The notes below the pieces were generated by a model. That model had not been told where the DNA came from. It saw only the letters and a program-made list of their open reading frames with translations, and made no database searches. A stretch of DNA of 64,000 bases from Mycobacterium conspicuum (GTDB lineage: Bacteria > Actinomycetota > Actinomycetes > Mycobacteriales > Mycobacteriaceae), in NCBI RefSeq assembly GCF_010730195.1, contig NZ_AP022613.1:1550001-1614000 (forward strand), in the 5' to 3' direction. Made by a program: the position numbers and the translations under genes. This document shows positions 43,038 to 51,445 of the stretch, piece after piece. How positions within the stretch are numbered: position 1 is the stretch's first letter; every line of letters starts with the position of its first letter.

Positions 43038-43862
43038 GTGGGACACGTAACCGCGCGGCGGCGGGTGAGACACCTCAGCGCCGAACAGGCGATCACCCGA
43101 TCGGAAACCCTGGCCGTCGAGGAACCGCTGGAGATCCGCGTCGACGGCACGCCGATCACGGTCACGATGCGCACACCCGGCTCCGATATCGAACTCGCGC
43201 AAGGCTTTCTGCTCACCGAAGGGGTTATCGGGGGCCGCGAGGATGTACTGACCATCCGCTACTGCGGCGGCCGCGACGACGACGGGGTCAACACCTACAA
43301 CGTGCTGGACGCGACGCTGGCCCCGGGCGTCCGGCCGCCCAATCTCGACATCACGCGCAACTTCTACACCACCTCGTCGTGCGGGGTGTGCGGCAAGGCA
43401 TCGCTGGACGCGGTGCGGTTGATCAGCCGGTACTCACCCGGCGACGATCCCGCCACGGTGGCGGCGGCCACGCTCAGGGCGATGCCCGGCCAACTGCGCA
43501 GCGCGCAAAAGGTTTTCGCCAGCACCGGCGGGCTGCACGCGGCGGCGTTGTTCGCCGTGGACGGCACCATGCTCGTCGTGCGCGAAGACATCGGCCGGCA
43601 CAACGCCGTCGACAAGGTCATCGGCTGGGCGGTGGAGCAGGACCGGGTTCCGCTGAGCGCGTCGGTGCTGTTGGTCAGCGGGCGGGCGTCCTTCGAGTTG
43701 ACCCAGAAGGCGTTGCTGGCCGGGATCCCGATGTTGGCCGCCGTGTCGGCGCCGTCGTCGCTGGCGGTCTCGCTGGCCGAGGAGTCTGGGATCACGCTGG
43801 TGGCGTTCCTGCGGGAGGACTCGATGAACGTCTACACCCGGGCCGACCGCATCTGCGGATAG
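43038..43862 (+). CDS. fdhD: Formate dehydrogenase accessory sulfurtransferase FdhD
   Basis: FdhD (Rv2899c) passes sulfur from a cysteine desulfurase to the molybdenum cofactor of formate dehydrogenase. The 274-residue protein has the essential Cys pair in SSCGVCGKASLD (about residues 115-126). The conserved STGGLHAAALF (about 161) and EDIGRHNAVDKVIG (about 184) segments bind the cofactor. The start is GTG 43038. In H37Rv fdhF lies next to it; here fdhF is absent from the window, leaving fdhD without its usual partner gene. Confidence 0.95.
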   Translation: MGHVTARRRVRHLSAEQAITRSETLAVEEPLEIRVDGTPITVTMRTPGSDIELAQGFLLTEGVIGGREDVLTIRYCGGRDDDGVNTYNVLDATLAPGVRPPNLDITRNFYTTSSCGVCGKASLDAVRLISRYSPGDDPATVAAATLRAMPGQLRSAQKVFASTGGLHAAALFAVDGTMLVVREDIGRHNAVDKVIGWAVEQDRVPLSASVLLVSGRASFELTQKALLAGIPMLAAVSAPSSLAVSLAEESGITLVAFLREDSMNVYTRADRICG

Positions 43863-43952
43863 AGGGCCGACTGGGGATAACCCGGCTTGTTGCCCCCATA
43901 ACGTGACGGTGTTTGTCGCCGCTTGTCCTCGCCGCCATGCAGATTGGGCCGC

Positions 43953-44330
43953 ATGACGACCCGCACAACGTTGACCCGGGCACAGCTGGGTGCCATGGGT
44001 GAGGCGCTCGCCGTGGATCACCTGACGCGGATGGGGTTGCGGATCTTGCACCGCAACTGGCGCTGCCGCTACGGCGAGCTGGATGTGATCGCCTGCGACG
44101 AGGCCAGCCGCACGGTGGTGTTCGTCGAGGTCAAGACCCGGACCGGCGACGGCTACGGCGGGCTCGCCTATGCGGTGACCCCGCGCAAGGTCCGCCGGCT
44201 GCGCCGGCTCGCCGGCCTGTGGCTGGCCGACCAGGACCGCCGGTGGGCGGTGATCCGCGTCGACGTCATCGGCGTGCGGATCGGACGCCGGCGAACCCCG
44301 GAGATCACGCACCTGCAGGGCATCGGCTGA
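43953..44330 (+). CDS. UPF0102/YraN endonuclease-like protein (Rv2898c)
   Basis: A 125-residue member of the UPF0102 (YraN) family, a restriction-endonuclease-like fold. The active-site pattern is visible as GELDVIA (about residues 43-49) and VFVEVKTRTG (about 60-69). The partner and substrate are unknown. ATG 43953 gives MTTRTTLTRAQLGAMGEALA, typical for mycobacteria. Its TGA overlaps the comM ATG by one base, forming the conserved yraN-comM-dprA cluster. Confidence 0.92.
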   Translation: MTTRTTLTRAQLGAMGEALAVDHLTRMGLRILHRNWRCRYGELDVIACDEASRTVVFVEVKTRTGDGYGGLAYAVTPRKVRRLRRLAGLWLADQDRRWAVIRVDVIGVRIGRRRTPEITHLQGIG

Positions 44331-45841
44331 TGGCGCTGGGGCACGCCTTCTCGGTCGGGGTGCACGGGCTGGACGGCCAGATCGTGGAAATCGAGGCCGA
44401 CATCGCCTCCGGCTTGCCCGGTGTGCACCTGGTGGGTCTGCCCGACGCCGCGGTGCAGGAATCCCGCGACCGGGTCCGTGCCGCCCTCACCAACAGTGGC
44501 AACGACTGGCCTCAGGCCCGGCTCACCCTCGCCCTGTCGCCGGCGACGCTGCCGAAGATGGGCTCGGTCTACGACATCGCCCTGGCCGCCGCGGTGTTGT
44601 CGGCGCAGCGCGGGCGTTCGTGGGAGCGGCTGGAAAAGACGGTGCTGCTGGGCGAGTTGTCGCTGGACGGCCGGGTCCGGCCGGTACGCGGGGTGCTGCC
44701 CGCCGTGTTGGCCGCCAAGCGCGACGGGTGGCCGGCCGTCGTCGTCCCCATCGACAACCTGGCCGAGGCCAGCCTGGTCGACGGCATCGACGTCTTCGGT
44801 GTTCGCACGCTACGCCACCTGCAGGCCTGGCTGCGCGGCGCGGCCGACCTGGAAGACCGGGTCCCCGCCGCCGCCCCGCCGGCGGAGGCGGCGGCGGACC
44901 TGGCCGACGTGGTGGGACAGGCGCAGGCCCGGTTCGCGGTCGAGGTGGCCGCCGCCGGTGCGCACCACCTCATGTTGACCGGGCCGCCGGGAGTGGGCAA
45001 AACCATGTTGGCGCAACGTCTTCCGGGGATCCTGCCGGCGCTGTCGCACAGCGAATCGCTGGAGGTCACCGCGATCCACTCGGTGGCCGGGCTGCTGTCG
45101 GCGGACACCCCGCTGATCACCCGGCCGCCGCTGGTGGCGCCGCACCACAGTTCCACCGTGGCGGCGCTCGTCGGAGGGGGCTCGGGGATGGCGCGTCCGG
45201 GCGCCGTCAGCCGGGCGCACCGGGGGGTGCTGTTCTTAGACGAGTGCGCCGAGATCAGGGTCAGCGCGCTGGAGGCATTGCGAACGCCGTTGGAAGACGG
45301 CGAGATTCGACTGGCCCGCCGCGACGGGGTGGCGTGCTATCCCGCGCGCTTCCAGCTGGTGCTGGCCGCCAACCCGTGCCCCTGCGCGCCCGCCGATCCG
45401 CGGGACTGCATCTGCCCCGCGGCGGCCAAACGACGCTACCTGGGTAAGCTTTCCGGGCCGCTGATGGATCGGGTCGATCTACGAGTTCAGATGAATCCGG
45501 TTCGCGCAGGCGCGTTTTCGGCCACCGACGGCGAGCCCACCGCGCAGGTGCGCCAGCGGGTCGCCGCGGCGCGCGACGCGGCCGCCGAGCGTTGGGGGCC
45601 GCACGGATTCCGCACCAACGCCGAAGTCAGCGGCGCGCTGCTGCGGCGAAAGTTCCGTCTGGGCAGCACCGCGATGAGTCCGCTGCGCATCGCGATGGAC
45701 CGCGGCCTGCTGAGCATCCGCGGCGCGGATCGCACGTTGCGGGTGGCGTGGAGCCTGGCCGACCTGGCCGGCCGGGTCTCGCCCGGGCTGGACGAGGTAG
45801 CCGCCGCGCTGAGCTTCCGGCAGCCGGGAGCGGCGCGATGA
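44330..45841 (+). CDS. comM: ComM/YifB-family AAA+ Mg-chelatase-like ATPase (Rv2897c)
   Basis: A 503-residue AAA+ protein. The N-terminal ChlI-like domain starts MALGHAFSVGVHGLDGQIVEIEA. The AAA core has Walker A GPPGVGKTMLAQRLPG near residue 220 and Walker B LFLDECAE near 303. An AANPCPC Cys segment near 346 precedes the C-terminal Mg_chelatase domain. In naturally competent bacteria ComM is a branch-migration helicase for integrating donor DNA. Mycobacteria keep it with dprA and yraN, so a recombination role is plausible but unproven. Both ends overlap neighbours by one to four bases. Confidence 0.93.
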   Translation: MALGHAFSVGVHGLDGQIVEIEADIASGLPGVHLVGLPDAAVQESRDRVRAALTNSGNDWPQARLTLALSPATLPKMGSVYDIALAAAVLSAQRGRSWERLEKTVLLGELSLDGRVRPVRGVLPAVLAAKRDGWPAVVVPIDNLAEASLVDGIDVFGVRTLRHLQAWLRGAADLEDRVPAAAPPAEAAADLADVVGQAQARFAVEVAAAGAHHLMLTGPPGVGKTMLAQRLPGILPALSHSESLEVTAIHSVAGLLSADTPLITRPPLVAPHHSSTVAALVGGGSGMARPGAVSRAHRGVLFLDECAEIRVSALEALRTPLEDGEIRLARRDGVACYPARFQLVLAANPCPCAPADPRDCICPAAAKRRYLGKLSGPLMDRVDLRVQMNPVRAGAFSATDGEPTAQVRQRVAAARDAAAERWGPHGFRTNAEVSGALLRRKFRLGSTAMSPLRIAMDRGLLSIRGADRTLRVAWSLADLAGRVSPGLDEVAAALSFRQPGAAR

Positions 45842-46992
45842 GCGCGCGGGCCTGGGCGTACCTGTCCCGGGTGGCCGAACCGCCGTGCGCGGAACTCGCC
45901 GCCCTGGTCGCCGCCGTCGGGCCGGTGGAAGCCGCCGACCGGATCCGGCGCGGGCTGGTCGACGACACCCTGGCGCAGCACACCGAGTCCAGGCGCGGAA
46001 TCGACTGCGCCGCAGACGATCTCGAGCTCCTGGCGCGTCGCGGCGGCCGATTGATCACACCCGACGACGACGAATGGCCCGTGCTCGCGTTCGCCGCATT
46101 CAACGCCGCGCCGATTAAGGCGAAGTGCCGGCCGCCGCTGGTGTTGTGGGCCCAGGGGCCCGTCCGGCTCGACGAGACAGCCGAGCGCGCGGCCGCCGTC
46201 GTCGGAACCCGGGCCGCCACGGCGTACGGCGAACACGTGGCGGCCGACCTGGCGGCCGGATTGGTGGAACGCGACGTCGCGGTGGTGTCCGGCGGCGCGT
46301 ACGGCATCGACGGCGCGGCCCACCGCGCGGCGCTGGCCGCCGACGGGATCACGGTGGCGGTGCTGGCCGGCGGCCTCGACGTCGCCTACCCGGCCGGCCA
46401 TTCGGCGCTGCTGCATCGCATCGGCCAGCACGGGTTGCTGCTCAGCGAATATCCGCCGGGTGTCCGCCCGGCCCGGCACCGCTTTTTGACCCGCAACCGT
46501 TTGGTCGCGGCCGTCGCGGGCGCGGCGGTGGTGGTGGAAGCCGGCCTGCGCAGCGGTGCGGCCAACACCGCCGCCTGGGCGCGAGCGCTGGGCCGGGTGG
46601 TGGCCGCGGTGCCCGGACCGGTGACGTCGTCGGCGTCGGCGGGCTGCCATGCGCTGCTGCGAAACGGCGCCGAGCTGGTCACCCGGGCCGACGAGATCGT
46701 CGAGCTGGTGGGCCGCATCGGCGAGCTGGCGCCCGAGCAACCGCGGCCGACCACCGCGCTCGACGGCCTCAGCGAGTCGGAGCTGCGGGTTTACGAGGCG
46801 TTGCCCGGGCGTGGCGCGGCCAGCGTCGACGAGATCGCCGTCGCGGCCGGGCTGGTGCCCGAACAGGTGCTGGGTCCGCTGGCGATCCTCGAGATCACCG
46901 GCCTGGCGGAGCGCCACGAGGGCCAGTGGCGGATCGTCCGTGCCCGTCGCGGCAACGCTGCGGCCACGGCGTCGGACGCGCGGCTCGTATAG
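45838..46992 (+). CDS. dprA: DNA processing protein DprA
   Basis: DprA (Rv2896c, 384 residues) loads RecA on single-stranded DNA during natural transformation in other bacteria. The Rossmann-like core shows AVVGTRAATAYGEHVA near residue 120, SGGAYGIDGAAHRAAL near 152 and VAVLAGGLDVAYPAGHSALL near 174. A C-terminal winged-helix DML1-like domain (about 320-370) is present. ATG 45838 overlaps the comM stop as ATGA. Together with comM it forms a competence-like pair in an organism not known to be transformable. Confidence 0.94.
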   Translation: MSARAWAYLSRVAEPPCAELAALVAAVGPVEAADRIRRGLVDDTLAQHTESRRGIDCAADDLELLARRGGRLITPDDDEWPVLAFAAFNAAPIKAKCRPPLVLWAQGPVRLDETAERAAAVVGTRAATAYGEHVAADLAAGLVERDVAVVSGGAYGIDGAAHRAALAADGITVAVLAGGLDVAYPAGHSALLHRIGQHGLLLSEYPPGVRPARHRFLTRNRLVAAVAGAAVVVEAGLRSGAANTAAWARALGRVVAAVPGPVTSSASAGCHALLRNGAELVTRADEIVELVGRIGELAPEQPRPTTALDGLSESELRVYEALPGRGAASVDEIAVAAGLVPEQVLGPLAILEITGLAERHEGQWRIVRARRGNAAATASDARLV

Positions 46993-47025
46993 TCGACGGG
47001 GGTCGGGATCCGGACAGGAGGACAA

Positions 47026-47874
47026 GTGGCAGGTCGACCTCTGCAAAGTTTCCACGTTGTCGGGACCGAACAACTCGCGCCGCACATGGTCCGGGTTGTG
47101 TTGGGCAGCAACAGCTTCGACACCTTCGTGCCGAGCAAGTTCACCGACTCCTACATCAAGCTGGCCTTCGTCCACCCCGATGTCGACATCGCCGCGTTGC
47201 CACACCCGTTGACGCTGGACAGCTTCGCCGACGTGGCGCCGGAGAAGAAGCCGTCGGTTCGGACGATGACGGTGCGCCGGGTCGACGTCGAAGCCCGTGA
47301 GCTCGCCGTCGACATCGTGACGCACGGCGAGCACGGCGTGGCCGGGCAGTGGGCGGCGTCGGCCCAACCCGGCGAGCCGATCTTCCTGATGGGGCCCGGC
47401 GGCGCCTACACCCCCGATCCCGCCGCCGACTGGCATCTGCTGGCCGGCGATGAATCGGCGCTGCCGGCCATCGCGACGGCGCTGGAAGCGCTGCCGCCCA
47501 GCGCGGTCGGCAAGGCATTCATCGAGGTCGCCGGCCCGGAGGACGAGATCCCGTTGAGCGCACCCGACGGCGTCGCGGTGAACTGGGTGTACCGCGGCGG
47601 CCGCGCGGATCTGGTCGGCGACGACCGCGCCGGCGATTTCGCGCCGCTGATCGAGGCGGTCACCACCGCCCAGTGGCTGCCCGGGCAGGTGCACGTCTTC
47701 ATCCACGGGGAGGCGCAGGCCGTCATGCACAACCTGCGGCCCTATGTCCGCACCGAACGCGGCGTGGACGCGAAATGGGCGTCGTCGATCTCCGGATACT
47801 GGCGGCGCGGACGCACCGAGGAGTCGTTCCGGCAGTGGAAGAAGGAACTGGCCGAGGCAGAGGCCGGGGCCTGA
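47026..47874 (+). CDS. viuB: Siderophore-interacting FAD-binding protein ViuB (Rv2895c)
   Basis: A 282-residue member of the siderophore-interacting protein family, flavin reductases that release iron from ferric siderophores in the cytosol. The N-terminal FAD-binding domain includes VRTMTVRRVDVEARELAVDIV and GVAGQWAASAQPGE (about residues 80-120). The C-terminal SIP domain has WHLLAGDESALPAIATALE (about 137-155) and HVFIHGEAQAVM. The start is GTG 47026 with GGACAGGAGGACAA upstream. Iron regulation would be expected, but I see no clear IdeR box in the 33-base gap. Confidence 0.9.
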   Translation: MAGRPLQSFHVVGTEQLAPHMVRVVLGSNSFDTFVPSKFTDSYIKLAFVHPDVDIAALPHPLTLDSFADVAPEKKPSVRTMTVRRVDVEARELAVDIVTHGEHGVAGQWAASAQPGEPIFLMGPGGAYTPDPAADWHLLAGDESALPAIATALEALPPSAVGKAFIEVAGPEDEIPLSAPDGVAVNWVYRGGRADLVGDDRAGDFAPLIEAVTTAQWLPGQVHVFIHGEAQAVMHNLRPYVRTERGVDAKWASSISGYWRRGRTEESFRQWKKELAEAEAGA

Positions 47875-47875
47875 G

Positions 47876-49048
47876 ATGGCGCCCCCACCGCATTTCGGCG
47901 ACTACCAGAACGAGATCTACCTGCAGGGCCTGGGCGGCGTGGTGCCGTCGCTGCCGATGCTCTTCGCCGAATGGGAGGCCAAAGCCGCCCAGACACTGCC
48001 GCCGTCGGTGTGGTCGTACGTCGCCGGGGGAGCCGGCGACGAGCGCACGCAGCGCGCCAACGTCGAGGCGTTCGAACGCTGGGGCCTGATCCCGCGCATG
48101 TTCGTCGGCGCCGCGCAACGCGATCTTTCCGTCGACCTGTTCGGGCTGAGGCTGCCGTCCCCGCTGTTCATGGCGCCGATCGGCGTCATCGGGCTGTGCG
48201 CGCAGGACGGCCACGGCGACCTGGCCACCGCCCGCGCGGCCGCCGCCACGGGCGTTCCGATGGTCTGCTCGACGCTGACCGTCGACCCGCTGGAGGACGT
48301 CGCCGCGGCGCTGGGCGATACGCCGGGGTTTTTCCAGCTCTACACGCCGACCGACCGGGAGTTGGCCGCCAGCCTGGTGCACCGTGCCGAGGCGGCCGGG
48401 TTCAAGGGCATCGTCGTCACCCTCGACACCTGGGTGACCGGCTGGCGCCCGCGCGACCTGAGCACGTCGAACTTCCCCCAGCTCCGTGGGCACTGCCTGA
48501 GCAACTACTTCTCCGACCCGGTCTTCCGGGCCGGCCTGCAACGCCCGCCCGAGGAGGATCGCCAAGCCGCCACGCTGCGCTGGATTCAGGTCTTCGGAAA
48601 CCCCTTGACCTGGGACGACCTGCCCTGGCTGCGGTCACTGACCGAGCTGCCGCTGCTGGTCAAGGGCATCTGCCACCCCGATGACGCGCGGCGCGCGAAG
48701 GACGGCGGGGTCGACGGCATCTACTGCTCCAACCACGGCGGACGCCAAGCCAACGGGGGACTGCCCGCCCTGGACTGCCTGCCTGGGGTCATCGAGGCGG
48801 CCGACGGGCTTCCGGTGTTGTTCGATTCCGGCGTCCGCAGCGGCGCCGACGTCATCAAGGCGCTCGCGCTGGGCGCGACCGCGGTGGGGGTCGGCCGCCC
48901 GTACGCCTACGGCCTGGCGCTCGGCGGGGTCGGCGGCGTGGTGCACGTGCTGCGCACGCTGCTGGCCGAGGCGGACCTGATCATGGCCGTCGACGGCTAT
49001 CCCAACCGCAAAGATCTCACCCCGGACACGCTTCGGCGCGTCGACTGA
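47876..49048 (+). CDS. Lactate 2-monooxygenase-like FMN alpha-hydroxy-acid enzyme
   Basis: A 390-residue FMN-dependent alpha-hydroxy-acid oxidase-family protein. It closely follows M. smegmatis lactate 2-monooxygenase, which turns L-lactate and O2 into acetate, CO2 and water. Shared segments include GDYQNEIYLQGLGGVVPSLPM at the start, YVAGGAGDERTQRANVEAF near residue 45, APIGVIGLCAQDGHGD, TLDTWVTGWRPRDL and the catalytic-His segment SNHGGRQANGGLPAL near 285. It starts ATG 47876, one base after viuB. I recall no such gene here in H37Rv, where lldD1/lldD2 lie elsewhere. Confidence 0.88.
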   Translation: MAPPPHFGDYQNEIYLQGLGGVVPSLPMLFAEWEAKAAQTLPPSVWSYVAGGAGDERTQRANVEAFERWGLIPRMFVGAAQRDLSVDLFGLRLPSPLFMAPIGVIGLCAQDGHGDLATARAAAATGVPMVCSTLTVDPLEDVAAALGDTPGFFQLYTPTDRELAASLVHRAEAAGFKGIVVTLDTWVTGWRPRDLSTSNFPQLRGHCLSNYFSDPVFRAGLQRPPEEDRQAATLRWIQVFGNPLTWDDLPWLRSLTELPLLVKGICHPDDARRAKDGGVDGIYCSNHGGRQANGGLPALDCLPGVIEAADGLPVLFDSGVRSGADVIKALALGATAVGVGRPYAYGLALGGVGGVVHVLRTLLAEADLIMAVDGYPNRKDLTPDTLRRVD

Positions 49049-49080
49049 GGGTCCTCCGCGGCGTCTGCGAGCGTGGGGGA

Positions 49081-49977
49081 ATGCAGGCGATCCTCGAGGA
49101 GTTCGACGACTACCTCGACCTGCAATGCAACCGCTCGGCGCACACCCGTCGCGCCTACCTGGGCGACCTGCGTTCACTGTGGGCCTTCCTGGACGGGCGC
49201 GGCCTCGACCTCAAGGGCCTGAGCCTGCCCGTCCTGCGGACCTGGCTGGCCAGCTCGGCCGGCGCCGGCGCCGCGCGCACCACGCTGGCCCGACGCACCT
49301 CGGCGGTCAAGGCGTTCACCGCGTGGGCCGTGCGGCGCGGGCTGCTCGCCACCGACCCGGCCGCCCGGCTGCAGGTGCCCAAGGCGCACCGCACCCTGCC
49401 GTCGGTGCTGCGCCAGGATCAGGCGCTGGCGGCCATGGCCGCCGCGAAATCCGGTGCCCAGCAAGGTGATCCGTTGGCCCTGCGGGACCGGCTGATCGTC
49501 GAGATGCTCTACGCCACCGGCATCCGGGTGAGCGAGCTGTGCGGCCTGGACATCGACGACGTGGACACCGGGCAGCGGCTGGTGCGGGTCCTGGGCAAGG
49601 GCAACAAGCCGCGCACCGTGCCGTACGGGGTGCCGGCCGCCGACGCGCTGCGCGCCTGGCTGGCCGAGGGCCGTCCGGCGCTGGTCACCGCCGAGTCCGG
49701 CCCGGCGCTGCTGCTGGGCGCGCGGGGCCGGCGCCTCGACGTGCGGCAGGTCCGCACCGTCGTGCACCAAACCGTCGCCGCGGTGGACGGCGCGCCCGAC
49801 ATGGGGCCGCACGGCCTGCGGCACAGCGCGGCCACCCACCTGCTGGAGGGCGGCGCCGACCTGCGGGTCGTCCAGGAATTGCTCGGCCATTCCAGCCTGG
49901 CGACCACCCAGCTCTACACCCACGTCGCGGTGTCCCGGCTGCGGGCCGTGCACGATCAGGCGCATCCGCGGGCCTGA
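49081..49977 (+). CDS. xerC: Site-specific tyrosine recombinase XerC
   Basis: XerC (Rv2894c) with XerD resolves chromosome dimers at dif near division. The 298-residue protein has the N-terminal SAM-like core-binding domain (1-90). In the catalytic domain the Arg is in ATGIRVSELCGLD (about residue 144), the HxxR segment is HGLRHSAATHLLEGG (about 242), the second His is in LLGHSSLATTQ (about 265), and the Tyr nucleophile is in LYTHV (about 277). All are intact. The start is ATG 49081. Confidence 0.96.
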   Translation: MQAILEEFDDYLDLQCNRSAHTRRAYLGDLRSLWAFLDGRGLDLKGLSLPVLRTWLASSAGAGAARTTLARRTSAVKAFTAWAVRRGLLATDPAARLQVPKAHRTLPSVLRQDQALAAMAAAKSGAQQGDPLALRDRLIVEMLYATGIRVSELCGLDIDDVDTGQRLVRVLGKGNKPRTVPYGVPAADALRAWLAEGRPALVTAESGPALLLGARGRRLDVRQVRTVVHQTVAAVDGAPDMGPHGLRHSAATHLLEGGADLRVVQELLGHSSLATTQLYTHVAVSRLRAVHDQAHPRA

Positions 49978-49996
49978 CATGCTGATGCTTCTAGCT

Positions 49997-50025
49997 ACGC
50001 ATCATGATGCGTCTCTCGGTATCAT
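49997..50025 (+). promoter_or_regulatory. vapBC operator palindrome and -10 element
   Basis: ACGCATCATGATGCGT (49997-50012) is a perfect 16-bp palindrome in the 54-base gap before vapB. TATCAT (50020-50025) is a good -10 element seven bases before the ATG at 50032, so the mRNA is probably leaderless. The palindrome sits where the -35/spacer would be, as expected for autorepression by a VapB-VapC complex. Confidence 0.75.
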
Positions 50026-50031
50026 GGAGCG

Positions 50032-50259
50032 ATGCGGACCACTGTGGTGATCGACAGCGACGTCGCACGCGAGATCGAACGGCTGCGCCGCGAGGGCCTG
50101 GGCATCAGCGAGGCCCTGAACCTTCTGGCGCGGCGCGGAATGACCAACGTCGCGGCCACCAAGCCGGTCAAGTACCGGCACCGCACCGCGAACATCGGCC
50201 TGAAGGTCGACGTCACCAACGTCGCCGACGTGCTTGACCTGCTTGACGATGATCATTGA
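50032..50259 (+). CDS. vapB: VapB-type antitoxin
   Basis: A 75-residue ribbon-helix-helix-type antitoxin. The N-terminal MRTTVVIDSDVAREIERLRR strand-helix and LGISEALNLLARRGM helix (about residues 23-37) form the DNA-binding unit. The C-terminal tail (DVTNVADVLDLLDDDH) is the likely toxin-binding, acidic part. It overlaps the toxin gene by 11 bases, standard for TA modules. The nearby perfect palindrome is its probable operator. Confidence 0.88.
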   Translation: MRTTVVIDSDVAREIERLRREGLGISEALNLLARRGMTNVAATKPVKYRHRTANIGLKVDVTNVADVLDLLDDDH

Positions 50260-50680
50260 CGCGAACCTGCTGTTGTACGCGGTGGATGAGAGCAGCGCGC
50301 AAAACGCAGCGGCCGCAGCCTGGCTGGAACGAACGCTGGATGGCGATAGCCGAGTCGGGATTCCCTGGCAGACCATTGGCGCCTTCCTCCGGATCGTCAC
50401 ACACCCGCGGGTAACCGAGAACCCCCTGTCGGGCGCAGATGCCTGGAGATACGTCGACGACTGGCTAGCGATCCCCGTGGTGTGGATTCCGCCCGCAACC
50501 GAGGTCACCGCACGGGTCTACGGCAAGCTCTGCGCACAAGTTGAAATCACTGGCAATCTTGTTCCCGATGCACAACTGGCCGCCCTCGCGCTTGAACACG
50601 GCGTCGAAATCGCCTCTGCGGACACAAATTTCATGCGGTTTCCGGGCGTTCGCTGGACCAACCCACTCGAGCATGTCTGA
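50249..50680 (+). CDS. vapC: VapC toxin, PIN-domain ribonuclease
   Basis: A 143-residue PIN-domain RNase toxin. Mg-binding acidic residues are visible: Asp4 in MIIDANLLLY, a Glu/Asp group in the central helix region, an Asp in LVPDAQLAALALEHG (about residue 108) and ASADTNFMRF (about 124). VapC toxins cut tRNA or rRNA loops in mycobacteria; the specific target here is unknown. ATG 50249 is preferred to the upstream in-frame ATG at 50234 because it gives the canonical MIIDAN start and overlaps vapB by 11 bases. Confidence 0.9.
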   Translation: MIIDANLLLYAVDESSAQNAAAAAWLERTLDGDSRVGIPWQTIGAFLRIVTHPRVTENPLSGADAWRYVDDWLAIPVVWIPPATEVTARVYGKLCAQVEITGNLVPDAQLAALALEHGVEIASADTNFMRFPGVRWTNPLEHV

Positions 50681-50691
50681 ACGATCTCGTG

Positions 50692-51210
50692 CTAGCGCTG
50701 AAGGGGTTTGAGCCGGATCGGGGTGGACTTCAGCAGGCCGAGTGGGTTCACGTACTCCGCACCCGACGCCGGCCCCCACATCGCACCCCAGTGCAGGCAC
50801 GCCGCCGCCGGGCAGCCGCGATGCCCAGCCAGCAATTCGCCGATCGCGGTCCGCGCCGTCACCGACTGGCCGACCCGCACGGCCGCCCGGACCGGCTCGT
50901 AGCTGGTGTGCAGGCCGCCGGGATGGGCCAACGCGACGACGGGCCGCCCGGCCAACAGCCCGGCGAACACCACCGTCGCGTCGCCGGCGGCATACACCGG
51001 CTGACCAGGCGCGCCGGCCAGATCCACCCCCCGGTGGCCGGGCTTCCAGTTCGGTGCGGGCGCGTCGAACCCGCGCACCACCGCCGGTGGCGGCCGCAGC
51101 GGCCACTGCAGCCGCACGTCGTCGGCGAAGGCCGGTGTCGCGCCCAGCAGCACCCCGCACAGCACCACCGCCGCCCATCGCACCTGCTCAGTTGAGCTCG
51201 GCGACGGCAA
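50692..51210 (-). CDS. M23-family (LytM-like) peptidase with variant active site (Rv2891)
   Basis: A 172-residue exported protein with a signal peptide (VRWAAVVLCGVLLGATPAFA, about residues 10-29) and a peptidase M23/LytM domain. The first zinc motif HxxxD is present as HRGVD (about residues 59-63). The second motif, normally HxH, reads ACLHWG (about 138), so the first His is Cys. I recall the same ACLHWG pattern in other actinobacterial relatives, so it may be a conserved variant, not damage. It may cut peptidoglycan or act as a non-catalytic activator. It diverges from rpsB. Confidence 0.87.
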   Translation of the reverse strand: MPSPSSTEQVRWAAVVLCGVLLGATPAFADDVRLQWPLRPPPAVVRGFDAPAPNWKPGHRGVDLAGAPGQPVYAAGDATVVFAGLLAGRPVVALAHPGGLHTSYEPVRAAVRVGQSVTARTAIGELLAGHRGCPAAACLHWGAMWGPASGAEYVNPLGLLKSTPIRLKPLQR

Positions 51211-51445
51211 CCGAGCCAGTCACCGTGGCGAAAGCTGTGCAAGAAGACGTGTAAACTTCACGGCGCAGCTCGCAAAACGGGCTGACTTCGCGCGTCTGCA
51301 CCGCGGCCCCGTTCCATTAGGTCCGCAACAGCATGCCGAGCGGTCCCGCCACCGGGTTTCCCGGGAGCGGGTTCGGCAGCAGCAGGCGCCAGGGCCCGGC
51401 TTCACCCGACGCCGGGCGACAACCGACACAAGTTAAGGCGCATCC
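51211..51445 (+). promoter_or_regulatory. Divergent promoter region and long rpsB leader
   Basis: This 235-base region holds no gene. TAAACT (51252-51257) fits a -10 element for rpsB and would give a leader of about 180 bases. The leader can fold: CCGGG (51352-51356) and CCCGG (51360-51364) around TTT inside longer GC-rich pairing, plus further GC stems up to about 51420. A structured leader could serve S2 autoregulation as in other bacteria; this is inference. Confidence 0.45.

Noticed and set aside
45487..47730. 747-residue minus-strand open frame across comM, dprA and viuB
   Set aside because: It spans three well-supported genes on the other strand and shows no motif.
50032..50680. vapBC considered the edge of a prophage or integrated island with xerC as integrase
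   Set aside because: xerC is the conserved housekeeping recombinase; no attachment repeats or phage genes are present.
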